Shown here: piece after piece, positions 1-8,417 of the stretch
How positions within the stretch are numbered: the first letter of the stretch is position 1
Layout: the number at the start of each line of letters is the position of its first letter
Assembly: GCF_001613425.1 (NCBI RefSeq)
Contig: NZ_BDCI01000053.1
Span: 22,374-86,373 of the forward strand
DNA: 64,000 bases
Direction: 5' to 3'
Source of the DNA: Nocardia vulneris
GTDB lineage: Bacteria; Actinomycetota; Actinomycetes; Mycobacteriales; Mycobacteriaceae
Notes under the pieces: model-generated
The model's input: the letters and a program-made list of their open reading frames with translations, nothing else
Database searches by the model: none
What the model was told of the DNA's origin: nothing
Made by a program: the position numbers and the translations under genes

Positions 1-349
1 TTCGCCGACCGGGCTGGTCGGCTGGAACAGCCAGCTGCTCGGCCCGGATCTGGACGACGAGTTCGTGCTCACCAATATCGCGATCCATTGGCTCACCGGC
101 ACAGCGGGTTCCGCGATCCGGCACTACTTCGAGAAGGCGCAGGCCGAGCACGCCACCGAGCCGATCACGGTGCCGCTGTCGCTGTCCGGTTCGAAGGGCG
201 ATTTCCACGGCATCCGGCGCTTCGCCGAGCGTGATCACAGCAATATCGTGTCCTGGAAGACCCACGATGTGTACACGCACTACCTGCACCACGTCGCCCC
301 CGAGCTGATGTCGAGCGAGATCGCCGAGTTCTTCGCGCAGTATCGCTGA
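1..349 (+). CDS. Epoxide hydrolase-type alpha/beta hydrolase, C-terminal fragment
   Basis: The frame is open from the left edge, so only about the last 115 residues are present. The motif WNSQLLGPDLDDEF followed by LTNIAIHWLTGTAGSAIR and a tyrosine/phenylalanine pair resembles the cap-to-C-terminal part of epoxide-hydrolase-like proteins with an EHN-type N-terminus. The late stretch SWKTHDVYTHYLHHVAPELM probably holds the catalytic histidine region of the alpha/beta hydrolase fold. The substrate cannot be told. A fluoroacetate dehalogenase-like or other alpha/beta hydrolase is possible. Confidence 0.7.
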   Translation, partial: SPTGLVGWNSQLLGPDLDDEFVLTNIAIHWLTGTAGSAIRHYFEKAQAEHATEPITVPLSLSGSKGDFHGIRRFAERDHSNIVSWKTHDVYTHYLHHVAPELMSSEIAEFFAQYR

Positions 350-473
350 GCGCATCGGTGCCGCTGAGACTGTCTCTTATGTCATCGAGATTCCCAGCCA
401 TGGTTCGTCTCGCTGCGCGCTGTTGTACTTGATCCAGCAACAGCACAACAGCTTTCGACAGGAAGAGAAAACC

Positions 474-1097
474 ATGAAAATCGCAGTCTTCGGCGCCACC
501 AGCACCGTCGGTCGGCTGGTCGTCGAGCAGGCACTCGCCGAGGGACATCAGGTCACCGCGTTCACCCGGAGCGCGGCCGGCCTCCCGCAGCGGCACGAGC
601 GCCTCGATATCGTGGAAGGCGATGTGCTGGACTCGCATTCGGTGCAGCGCGCGGTGGCCGGCCAGGACGCGGTGCTGGTCTCGCTCGGCGCGGGTCGCAA
701 AGGTGTGATCCGCGCCGAGGGCACCCGCGCGGTGATCGAGGCGATGAACCGGACCGGGGTGAAGCGGCTGATCGTGCAGACCACGCTCGGTGTCGGCGAC
801 AGCAAAGCCAACCTGAACTTCCTCTGGAAGTACGTCATGTTCGGGTTGCTGCTGCGCCAGGCCTTCGCCGATCACGTGCAGCAGGAGGCCTACGTGCGGG
901 CCAGCGACCTGGACTGGACCATCGTGCGACCGAGCGCCTTCACCGACGGCCCGCGCACCGGCGGTTTCCGGCGCGGCTTCCCGGCCGGCGAACGCGGTCT
1001 CACGTTGAAGATCGCCCGGGCCGATATCGCCGCCTTCATGCTCGAGCAGCTCACCGACACCACCTATCTGCGCCAGGCCCCCGGCATCTCCAACTGA
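474..1097 (+). CDS. NAD(P)-binding SDR/NmrA-like reductase
   Basis: A 207-residue protein with a Rossmann nucleotide-binding start, MKIAVFGATSTVGRLVVEQA (GxxxxxG type), and a typical atypical-SDR core: VEGDVLDSHSVQRAV, VSLGAG, VKRLIVQTTLGVGD and DLDWTIVRPSAFTDG. Such proteins bind NADPH and act as small quinone, flavin or sugar-type reductases or epimerases in the cytosol; the substrate is unknown. The ATG at 474 is chosen because GGAAGAG lies about 7 bases upstream and the Rossmann motif follows at once; an upstream TTG would add a tail of no recognisable content. A perfect hairpin follows the gene. Confidence 0.85.
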   Translation: MKIAVFGATSTVGRLVVEQALAEGHQVTAFTRSAAGLPQRHERLDIVEGDVLDSHSVQRAVAGQDAVLVSLGAGRKGVIRAEGTRAVIEAMNRTGVKRLIVQTTLGVGDSKANLNFLWKYVMFGLLLRQAFADHVQQEAYVRASDLDWTIVRPSAFTDGPRTGGFRRGFPAGERGLTLKIARADIAAFMLEQLTDTTYLRQAPGISN

Positions 1098-1140
1098 GGC
1101 CCGGCCGCCATGCCGCGGCCCCGCTGCCGCAGCCGGCCCC

Positions 1141-1172
1141 GCGACCCACGCCCCGCACCGGGCGTGGGTCGC
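1141..1172. terminator. Bidirectional hairpin between the reductase and cobW genes
   Basis: Perfect 13-bp inverted repeat, GCGACCCACGCCC (1141-1153) and its complement (1160-1172), with a 6-base loop. It sits between two convergent genes. No T-run follows, as is usual for actinobacterial terminators. Confidence 0.75.
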
Positions 1173-1178
1173 CGTCGT

Positions 1179-2378
1179 TCACAGGTGTTCGTGCACTGCG
1201 CCCCAGGCCGGGAACGGATCGGGATAGCTCACCCAAACCGCCGGTCCCGCAGCGAATTCCGCATCGTCGAGTAAGGCATCGTCCAGTAGCGCACGCACCC
1301 GTTCGCGATCCAGGTCGAGGCCGATGAAGACGATCTCCTGTCCCGCGGGCACTTCCAGCGACGACCACCACGCCGCGGGCTCGAAAACCAGGTTGGGCCC
1401 GGCCTGGGACCAGATGGCCGCCAGCGTCGGGCGACTGGCGATCCAGCAGAAACCCTTGCTGCGCAACAATCCCCGCAGCGCGCCGAGCGCCGCGGAGAGC
1501 CGCTGCGGATGAAACGGGCGGTCGGCGGTATAGGTCAGGCTGCGGATGCCGTACTCCTCGGTCTCGGGTGTGTGCCCGCCCGCGAGTTCCTCCGCCCAGC
1601 CGTCGGACTCGGCCGCGACCACCGGGTTGTAGCGGCCGGTCCCGAGCACCTCGTCCAGCGCGACCACGCCGTTGCGCGTCCGCAGCACGTGCGCGCGCGG
1701 ATTGAGTTTGCGCACAGTCGCTTCCACCCGCCCCACCGTGGCGTCGCCGACCAGGTCGGTCTTGTTCACCAGCAGCACGTCGGCGAATTCCACCTGATCG
1801 ACCAGCAGGTCGGCGATGGTGCGCGCATCGCCCTCGCCCGCTTGCAGATTCCGGTCGGCCAGCGCCTGCCCGCGCGCCACCTCGGGGAGGAAGGTGGACG
1901 CGTCGACCACGGTCACCATCGTGTCCAGCCGCGCGATATCGCCGAGCTTGAAACCGTCCTCGAATTCCCAGTCGAAGGTCGCGGCCACCGGCATCGGCTC
2001 GGAGATGCCCGTGGATTCGATGACGAGCTGATCGAACCGGCCCTCGCGGGCGAGCCGGCCGACCGCCTCGATGAGGTCCTCGCGCAGGGTGCAGCAGATG
2101 CACCCGTTGGTCAGCTCGACCAGCTTTTCCTCGGTGCGGGCCCACCCGTCACCCGACCCCCACCCCTTGTCGAGCGGCTCTGCCGCGCGGCGCATATGCC
2201 CCTGCCCGGCGACGAGGGCCGCATCGATGTTGACCTCGCTCATGTCGTTGACGATGACCGCCACCCGGCGGCCTTCCCGGTTGGCGAGGATGTGGTTGAG
2301 CAGCGTGGTCTTGCCCGCACCGAGAAAGCCGGACAACACGGTGACGGGAAGCAGGTCGGGCTGCGGTGACGTGGTCAT
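1179..2378 (-). CDS. CobW/COG0523-family GTPase, putative zinc metallochaperone
   Basis: A 399-residue G3E GTPase. The P-loop is GFLGAGKTT at about residues 17-25; the CxCC metal site lies in NGCICCTLRED near residues 91-99; ESTGISEP and LVNKTDLV are the other GTPase motifs; a CobW C-terminal domain with RPFHPQRL follows. COG0523 proteins of this type deliver or conserve zinc when it is scarce. A Zur-like box lies immediately upstream and covers the -10 (TATCAT), which is only 6 bases from the ATG. The gene is therefore probably leaderless and zinc-repressed. It is divergent from thiD, with no obvious functional link. Other COG0523 branches serve cobalt or nitrile hydratase, but the Zur box argues for zinc. 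Confidence 0.9.
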   Translation of the reverse strand: MTTSPQPDLLPVTVLSGFLGAGKTTLLNHILANREGRRVAVIVNDMSEVNIDAALVAGQGHMRRAAEPLDKGWGSGDGWARTEEKLVELTNGCICCTLREDLIEAVGRLAREGRFDQLVIESTGISEPMPVAATFDWEFEDGFKLGDIARLDTMVTVVDASTFLPEVARGQALADRNLQAGEGDARTIADLLVDQVEFADVLLVNKTDLVGDATVGRVEATVRKLNPRAHVLRTRNGVVALDEVLGTGRYNPVVAAESDGWAEELAGGHTPETEEYGIRSLTYTADRPFHPQRLSAALGALRGLLRSKGFCWIASRPTLAAIWSQAGPNLVFEPAAWWSSLEVPAGQEIVFIGLDLDRERVRALLDDALLDDAEFAAGPAVWVSYPDPFPAWGAVHEHL

Positions 2379-2383
2379 TGCTT

Positions 2384-2403
2384 AATGATAATGGTTTTCA
2401 TTT
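2384..2403 (-). promoter_or_regulatory. Zur-like operator overlapping the cobW -10 box
   Basis: The core TGATAATGGTTTTCA (2386-2400) is a near-palindrome of the TGAAAAnnnTTTTCA type known for actinobacterial Zur. On the minus strand the -10 TATCAT (2385-2390) lies inside it and ends 6 bases before the cobW ATG. Bound Zur-Zn would block RNA polymerase directly. Confidence 0.7.
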
Positions 2404-2469
2404 GCCATATCCCGGCCGGGTGGACGGTTGGTCACCACGACCCGCCCCGGCGGCCGTAGGGTTTGTCTC

Positions 2470-3315
<846 letters not shown>

Positions 3316-3337
3316 ACCCATTCCTGTCGGTGGGTGC

Positions 3338-3358
3338 TGCGACAATAAGGGTGTCGCA
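3338..3358. terminator. Short hairpin between convergent thiD and tetR
   Basis: Inverted repeat TGCGACA (3338-3344) and TGTCGCA (3352-3358) with a 7-base loop, followed by AAA on the plus strand. A weak terminator candidate for thiD. Confidence 0.45.
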
Positions 3359-3423
3359 AACGCAGCTGACCTCGACGAAGCGGTTCAGCGAGAACACCGT
3401 GGTTCACGTGGGTGCGACGGACC

Positions 3424-4149
3424 TCATTCGCTCGCGAATGCGAGATGCAGTGGCAGATCGGCATCGATGGTGATGCCGTTGAGCCGGGCATTCGCTTCGG
3501 TCAGCGCGGAAATGGTTTCCGCGAGATAGGCGACGAACTTTTCGATCGGCATGGCCTGGGTCGACAACCGATTCGCGCCGAGCCACCAATCGGTGGCCGA
3601 GGCGACCGCGCCGAAGATCGAATAGATGACCAATTCCACCCCGTCGACCTCGACCGACTTCTCCGCGAGCAGCTCCGCGAACAGATCGGCGGCGCGCTTG
3701 GCCGACTGCCGGGCCGATTGCAACGCGCGTTCGGAATCGTCGGACTGCTGCGCGAAATGGCTGTGCAGCATGAACCGGAAGACGTTCGGGTGCTCCGACA
3801 CCACGAGCACATACTCCGCGGCGCCCCGGCGCACGAGCTCGCGCGCCGAGTCGTTGGTCAGGTCGAAGCTGGCGATGATCTGTTCCCACAGCATGTCGCG
3901 GACCCGGTCGACGATCGCGTTGTAGAGATCGGTCTTGTCCTCGAAATGCCGGTACAGCTTGGGTTTCGCGGCGCCGGCCTCCTTGGCGATATCGCCCATG
4001 CTGACGTCTGGGCCGAACTTGTCCAGCGCGCGGAATGCCGCGTCCACGAACTCCGCGCGCACCTTCATCCGGTGTTCGCGCCACCGCTCCGTGCGTGCGT
4101 CGACGCGCTTGCGCGGCACCTCGTCCAGTTTTCGCCCGCTGCGCATCAC
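3424..4149 (-). CDS. TetR/AcrR-family transcriptional regulator
   Basis: About 241 residues. The N-terminal helix-turn-helix region reads AFRALDKFGPDVSMGDIAKEAGAAKPKLYRHFEDKTDLYNAI, typical of TetR. The C-terminal ligand domain has no recognisable signature, so the effector is unknown. Starts at 4188, 4149 (GTG) or 4146 (ATG) are possible; I take the GTG at 4149 because a TAGCAT -10 lies 7 bases upstream, as for other leaderless genes here. It stands alone, convergent with thiD, with the lrp-like gene 200 bases upstream in the same direction. Its target cannot be deduced. Confidence 0.85.
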   Translation of the reverse strand: MMRSGRKLDEVPRKRVDARTERWREHRMKVRAEFVDAAFRALDKFGPDVSMGDIAKEAGAAKPKLYRHFEDKTDLYNAIVDRVRDMLWEQIIASFDLTNDSARELVRRGAAEYVLVVSEHPNVFRFMLHSHFAQQSDDSERALQSARQSAKRAADLFAELLAEKSVEVDGVELVIYSIFGAVASATDWWLGANRLSTQAMPIEKFVAYLAETISALTEANARLNGITIDADLPLHLAFASE

Positions 4150-4350
4150 GATTCGGATGCTACCTGCTACCAGCGGTACCGATGCCATCGTCCGGCCGTC
4201 GACCTCGCTCGAGCCGTGAGACGGCCCGGGTACGGCGGCGACGTGGCGTACAGCGTCCGCATGCCGATCGGCGCGGGCGAGCGCCTTCCGCCTGGCGCCG
4301 CACCTGCCCTACGTGGAGTCGAAAGGCCGCTGCACCGGCTGGGCCCGGAA

Positions 4351-5385
4351 TCACGTTGTCGCCCTTCGGTTCCGCGGCGGCACCGGCGCCGGTGGGGTGA
4401 GCAGGCCCGCCGTGATCCGGGCGCCCGCCTGTTTGCAGCGCTCCAGCACCGGGGTCAGCTCGAAACTGTGCACGCCGTCCAGGGCCGCCATCTTCGTCGT
4501 GACATAGCGGTACAGGTCGTCGGCGGTCGCCGCGGTGAGCACCGCGTAGAGATTGAACGGCCCGGTAACCGCTGCCGCGTAGTCGGTTTCGGGATGCTCG
4601 ATGAGGGCGCGGCCGACGGCGTCGAGCCGTGCGGGCGCGACGCGCAACCACAGGAAAGCCGACAGGCTCGGACCCAGGGCGGCAGGGGCGATATCGAGGT
4701 CGAAGTAGAGAATGTGCGCCGCCTGCAAGGCGGCGATCCGGCGCATCACCCGCCCGGTCGTCAGGCCGGTGGCCCGGGCCAGCGCCGAGTAGCCGGTGCG
4801 CCCGTCCCTGGACAACAACTCGACCAGGGCGAGATCCTCCGCACGCAACCGGAGCTCGGCGTCGGCGTCTTCCGGATCGGCGGCGCCGGCCGCGCTCCGC
4901 GCGAATTGTCTACCGCGCCAGTCGATCACGTCCGCGTCGACGAATCGGTGCAACACCATCGCGGCCGAGATGTCGTGCACCGGCGCGGACCGCTGCAGCC
5001 GCTGGACCAGCAGTTCGTCGCGTTCCTGCGCGCTGCGCGGGTGCAGGGAGAACGACACTTCAGCGCCCGCCGCGGCGATGCTCACCCAGGCCGCGTCGTC
5101 GCGGCGCGCCAGCGCCTCCGCCACCTGCCGGGCGCCGTCGGGACGGCAGCGCACCCGGATGATCCAGTCGTTCTCGCCGAGCGCGCGCGGGTCGACGGCC
5201 CCGATCACCCGCACCACCCCGTCCCGGCGCAACCGGCGATAGCGGCGGGCGACGGTCTGTTCGGCGACGCCGAGCTCGGCGGCCAGCCGATTGAACGGTA
5301 TCCGGGGATCGAACTGGAGCGCGTGCACGATCTGCGCGTCCATCTCGTCCAGCAGGGCACTTTTTTCTACCAGCGGGGCGGCCAC
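4351..5385 (-). CDS. Tandem-domain Lrp/AsnC-family regulator
   Basis: A 344-residue protein with two Lrp units in series. The first HTH is near residues 15-60 (LDEMDAQIVHALQFDPRIPF, LGVAEQTVARRYRRLRRDGV) and the second near 165-210 (LALVELLSRDGRTGYSALAR, LTTGRVMRRIAALQ). Each is followed by a RAM-like ligand region, the second carrying TGPFNLYAVL. Classical Lrp proteins are about 150 residues with one unit, so this is the double form common in actinomycetes. The GTG at 5385 has a TAGATT box 8 bases upstream; the ATG at 5343 is an alternative. It diverges from the adjacent exporter gene, which it probably controls. Confidence 0.85.
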   Translation of the reverse strand: MAAPLVEKSALLDEMDAQIVHALQFDPRIPFNRLAAELGVAEQTVARRYRRLRRDGVVRVIGAVDPRALGENDWIIRVRCRPDGARQVAEALARRDDAAWVSIAAAGAEVSFSLHPRSAQERDELLVQRLQRSAPVHDISAAMVLHRFVDADVIDWRGRQFARSAAGAADPEDADAELRLRAEDLALVELLSRDGRTGYSALARATGLTTGRVMRRIAALQAAHILYFDLDIAPAALGPSLSAFLWLRVAPARLDAVGRALIEHPETDYAAAVTGPFNLYAVLTAATADDLYRYVTTKMAALDGVHSFELTPVLERCKQAGARITAGLLTPPAPVPPRNRRATT

Positions 5386-5491
5386 AAGGAGGAAATCTAC
5401 GCCCGAGCCGCGACGAGGCGACCGGCCACCGTGGCACTGCGAATACTCGACGCCGTCTCACCTCCCCCGAAACCCAGAGAGGACAACGGCT

Positions 5492-7006
5492 TTGCGGAAA
5501 TGGCTGCCGCTGCTGACGGTGTGTCTGGGCACCTTCATGCTGCTGATCGACGTCACCATCGTGAACGTCGCGCTATCGGACATCCGAAACGATCTGGACG
5601 CGTCGTTCAGCGCACTGCAATGGGTCGTCGACGGCTACGCCCTCGCGATGGCGGCGCTGATGCTCGGAGCGGGCTCGATCGCCGACCTTGCCGGGCACCG
5701 GCGCACCTACCTGATCGGTTCGATCGTCTTCGCCGCCGCCTCGCTGGTCTGCGGCATCGCGCCGAATCCGGCCGTGCTGGTGGCGGCGCGCGTGGCGCAG
5801 GGCGTCGGCGCGACCGCCATGGCGTGCACCACCTTCGCGCTGTTGAACGACGCGTACGACGGCCGGGACCGAGGCGTCGCCTACGGCGTCTGGGGTTCGG
5901 TCGCGGGCGCGTCCAGCGCCATCGGGCCGATCGTCGGCGGGCTGCTCACCGACCTCGCGTCCTGGCGGTGGATCTTCTTCGTCAACCTGCCGGTGAGCGC
6001 GGTGGCCATCGCGCTCACCTGCTCGGTGCTCGCCGAACCGGAACGGGCACAGCGCGGCCGCGTCGACCTGGCAGGCCTGGCGACGTTCACCGTCAGCGCG
6101 GCGGCGGCCACCTACGCGCTGATCCGAGCCGGTGAGCACGGCTGGTCCGACCCGCTCACCTGGGGCTTGCTGCTGCTCGGCGCGGCGGCGCTGGCCGTGT
6201 TCCTGGTGGTCGAACGGGTCTCGGCGCAACCCGTGCTCGACCTGGCGCTACTGCGGGACCGCTCGTTCCTCGGCGTGCTGATCGCCGCGGGTACCTTGTT
6301 TTTCGGCGCTTTCGGCGCGTTGATGTACACCCAGATCTGGTTGCAGTCGGTGCTCGGGCTCAGCGCGATCCAGGCCGGGGCGGTCGGACTTCCGTTGTCC
6401 GTCATGGCTTTTCTGGTTTCCGGCAGCATCGGCCGGTTCCTGCACGGTGAGCGGCGCGGTCCGATCATCGCGGGCGGGCTGGGCGCGACGGGCGCCGGCG
6501 GCGTCCTCGGCGCGCTGCTGGTGGACGGCGAATCCGGTTGGTTCGCAGTGCTTCCCGGATTCTTGGTGGTCGGCCTCGGCGTCGGGTTGGCCACCGCCAC
6601 GCTGAGTTCGGCGGCCATGGCGGCGGTGCCGTGGCAGCGGGCGGGCATGGCGACCGGCTCGCTCAATACCGCGCAGCAGCTCGGCTTCACTTTCGGGATA
6701 GCGACGCTCGGCAGCGTGTGCACCGCCCGCGCGGGGAACGTACTCGCCGCGCACGGCGTACCGGAGCCGCAGGCCGCCGCGCGGGCGGTGGCGGGCGGGC
6801 AGTCCGCGCTGCTGGTGCAAGCGGCACCCGCGCAGACGCGGGCGGCCCTCGATGAGGCGATCCGGATCGCGGCCGCGGCGGGCGTGCAGGCGAGCCTGGC
6901 GGTGAGCGGCGCGGTCGCGTTGCTCGGCGCGGTCCTCGCGCTCGCGCTGCTACGGCGGCGTGCGCCCGCGGCCCCCGCGATCGCGGAGTCCTCGATGCTC
7001 GGCTGA
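5492..7006 (+). CDS. MFS drug-efflux transporter, DHA2 (14-TM) family
   Basis: A 504-residue membrane protein with about 14 hydrophobic segments. Motif C-like and DHA2 signatures appear in order: TFMLLIDVTIVNVALSDI at the start, WVVDGYALAMAALMLGAGSIADLAGHRR with the loop-2/3 motif A, GVWGSVAGASSAIGPIVGGLL, and WRWIFFVNLPVSAVAI. Proton-driven efflux of antibiotics or dyes is the family role; the substrate is unknown. The TTG at 5492 is chosen because AGAGGA lies 8 bases upstream and the protein starts directly at the first TM segment. It is divergent from the tandem Lrp-type regulator, a standard regulator-exporter pairing. Confidence 0.88.
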   Translation: MRKWLPLLTVCLGTFMLLIDVTIVNVALSDIRNDLDASFSALQWVVDGYALAMAALMLGAGSIADLAGHRRTYLIGSIVFAAASLVCGIAPNPAVLVAARVAQGVGATAMACTTFALLNDAYDGRDRGVAYGVWGSVAGASSAIGPIVGGLLTDLASWRWIFFVNLPVSAVAIALTCSVLAEPERAQRGRVDLAGLATFTVSAAAATYALIRAGEHGWSDPLTWGLLLLGAAALAVFLVVERVSAQPVLDLALLRDRSFLGVLIAAGTLFFGAFGALMYTQIWLQSVLGLSAIQAGAVGLPLSVMAFLVSGSIGRFLHGERRGPIIAGGLGATGAGGVLGALLVDGESGWFAVLPGFLVVGLGVGLATATLSSAAMAAVPWQRAGMATGSLNTAQQLGFTFGIATLGSVCTARAGNVLAAHGVPEPQAAARAVAGGQSALLVQAAPAQTRAALDEAIRIAAAAGVQASLAVSGAVALLGAVLALALLRRRAPAAPAIAESSMLG

Positions 7007-7112
7007 TCGACCGGAAGACCGCTGAGCGGGGCCGCGTGGACCGGCGGGTCCCCCAGCAACCTCACAGCTGAGGCCCAGCTCCGTGGCAGCGTGACCGTCG
7101 AGGGTGGTCACC

Positions 7113-8417
7113 ATGACCGAGACTGTGACCGTCGCGGCTGCGGAAAGAGCCGAGAAAAGCGGGACACCCGTGCTCGATGTGGTGATCCCGGTCTACAACG
7201 AAGAAACCGACCTCGGCGTCTGTGTGCGCAGGCTGCACGCGTATCTGCGCGAGGGGTTCCCCTTCAGTGCGCGGATCACGGTCGCCGACAACGCCAGCAC
7301 CGACGCCACCCTCGAGGTGGCACGGCTGCTCGCGGACGAGCTGGACGGCGTGCGGGTGGTGCACCTGGACGCCAAGGGCCGAGGGCGGGCGCTGCGCGCG
7401 GTATGGGAACACTCCGACGCCCAGGTGGTCGCCTACATGGACGTCGACCTGTCCACCGATCTCAACGCGTTGCTGCCGCTGGTCGCGCCGCTGATCACCG
7501 GGCATTCCGATCTGGCGATCGGCACCCGGCTCAGCGCGTCGTCGCGGGTGGTGCGCGGGCCGAAGCGGGAATTCATCTCGCGCTGCTACAACCTATTGCT
7601 GAAAGCGTCACTGCAAGCACACTTTTCGGACGCCCAGTGCGGTTTCAAGGCGATGCGCACCGAGGTGGCGCGCCGGCTGCTGCCGCTGGTGCGCGACGGT
7701 GAATGGTTCTTCGACACCGAATTGCTGGTGCTCGCCGAGCGGGCCGGGCTGCGCATCCACGAGGTGCCGGTGGACTGGATCGACGACCCGGACAGCCGGG
7801 TCGACATCCTGGACACCGCGCGTAAGGATCTGCTCGGCATCGGCCGGCTCGGCCGGGCCCTGGCCACCGGCGCGCTGCCGATGGACGAGCTGCGCCGCGC
7901 GGTGGGACGCGAGCCACTGGTGCCCGGCGTGCCGCTCGGCATGGTCGGCCAGCTGGTGCGCTTCGCGATCGTCGGCGTGCTCAGCACGCTTGCTTATCTC
8001 CTGCTTTACGTTGCGCTGCAATCGTTTACCGGCGCGCAGGTGGCCAACTTCCTCGCGCTGCTGATCACCGCCGTCGCGAACACGGCCGCCAACCGGGCGT
8101 TCACGTTCGGCGTGCGCGGGTCGACCGGCGTGGTCTCACATCAGTTCCAAGGACTGGTGATCTTCGGCATCGGGCTGGCCCTGACCAGCGGGTCACTGTT
8201 CACGCTGCACCATTGGGCGCCGGACGCGCCGGTGCACCTGGAGTTGTTCGTGCTCGTCGTGGCGAACCTGGTGGCGACCATTCTGCGCTTCGTCGGGTTG
8301 CGCTGGGTCTTCCGGAACACACCCGACAGCACGTCCAGAACGGCGGTGACAGTGCGGCCCGAAACGAGCGACGCACCCGGCGCGACGGTGCTGGGCACCG
8401 AGGGAGGAACCCGATGA
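7113..8417 (+). CDS. Fusion of GT2 polyprenyl-phosphate glycosyltransferase and GtrA-like flippase
   Basis: 434 residues in two parts. Residues about 20-240 are a DPM1/GtrB-like GT2 domain: LDVVIPVYNEETDLG, VADNASTDAT, VAYMDVDLSTDL (acidic metal site), QCGFKAMR and WFFDTELLVLAERAGLRIHEVPVDW. Residues about 265-395 hold four TM helices of the GtrA/DPMS type: QLVRFAIVGVLSTLAYLLLY, NFLALLITAVANTAANRAFTF and FVGLRWVFRN. The first half would make polyprenyl-phosphate sugar in the cytosol and the second would help flip it. The ATG at 7113 has GAGGGTGG 5 bases upstream. It overlaps the next GT39 gene by ATGA, so the two are translationally coupled. Confidence 0.88.
   Translation: MTETVTVAAAERAEKSGTPVLDVVIPVYNEETDLGVCVRRLHAYLREGFPFSARITVADNASTDATLEVARLLADELDGVRVVHLDAKGRGRALRAVWEHSDAQVVAYMDVDLSTDLNALLPLVAPLITGHSDLAIGTRLSASSRVVRGPKREFISRCYNLLLKASLQAHFSDAQCGFKAMRTEVARRLLPLVRDGEWFFDTELLVLAERAGLRIHEVPVDWIDDPDSRVDILDTARKDLLGIGRLGRALATGALPMDELRRAVGREPLVPGVPLGMVGQLVRFAIVGVLSTLAYLLLYVALQSFTGAQVANFLALLITAVANTAANRAFTFGVRGSTGVVSHQFQGLVIFGIGLALTSGSLFTLHHWAPDAPVHLELFVLVVANLVATILRFVGLRWVFRNTPDSTSRTAVTVRPETSDAPGATVLGTEGGTR

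Noticed and set aside
3412..6135. A 900-codon plus-strand frame across tetR, the Lrp gene and the exporter start
   Set aside because: It conflicts with three genes that have clear domains; its translation is low-complexity and Arg-rich.
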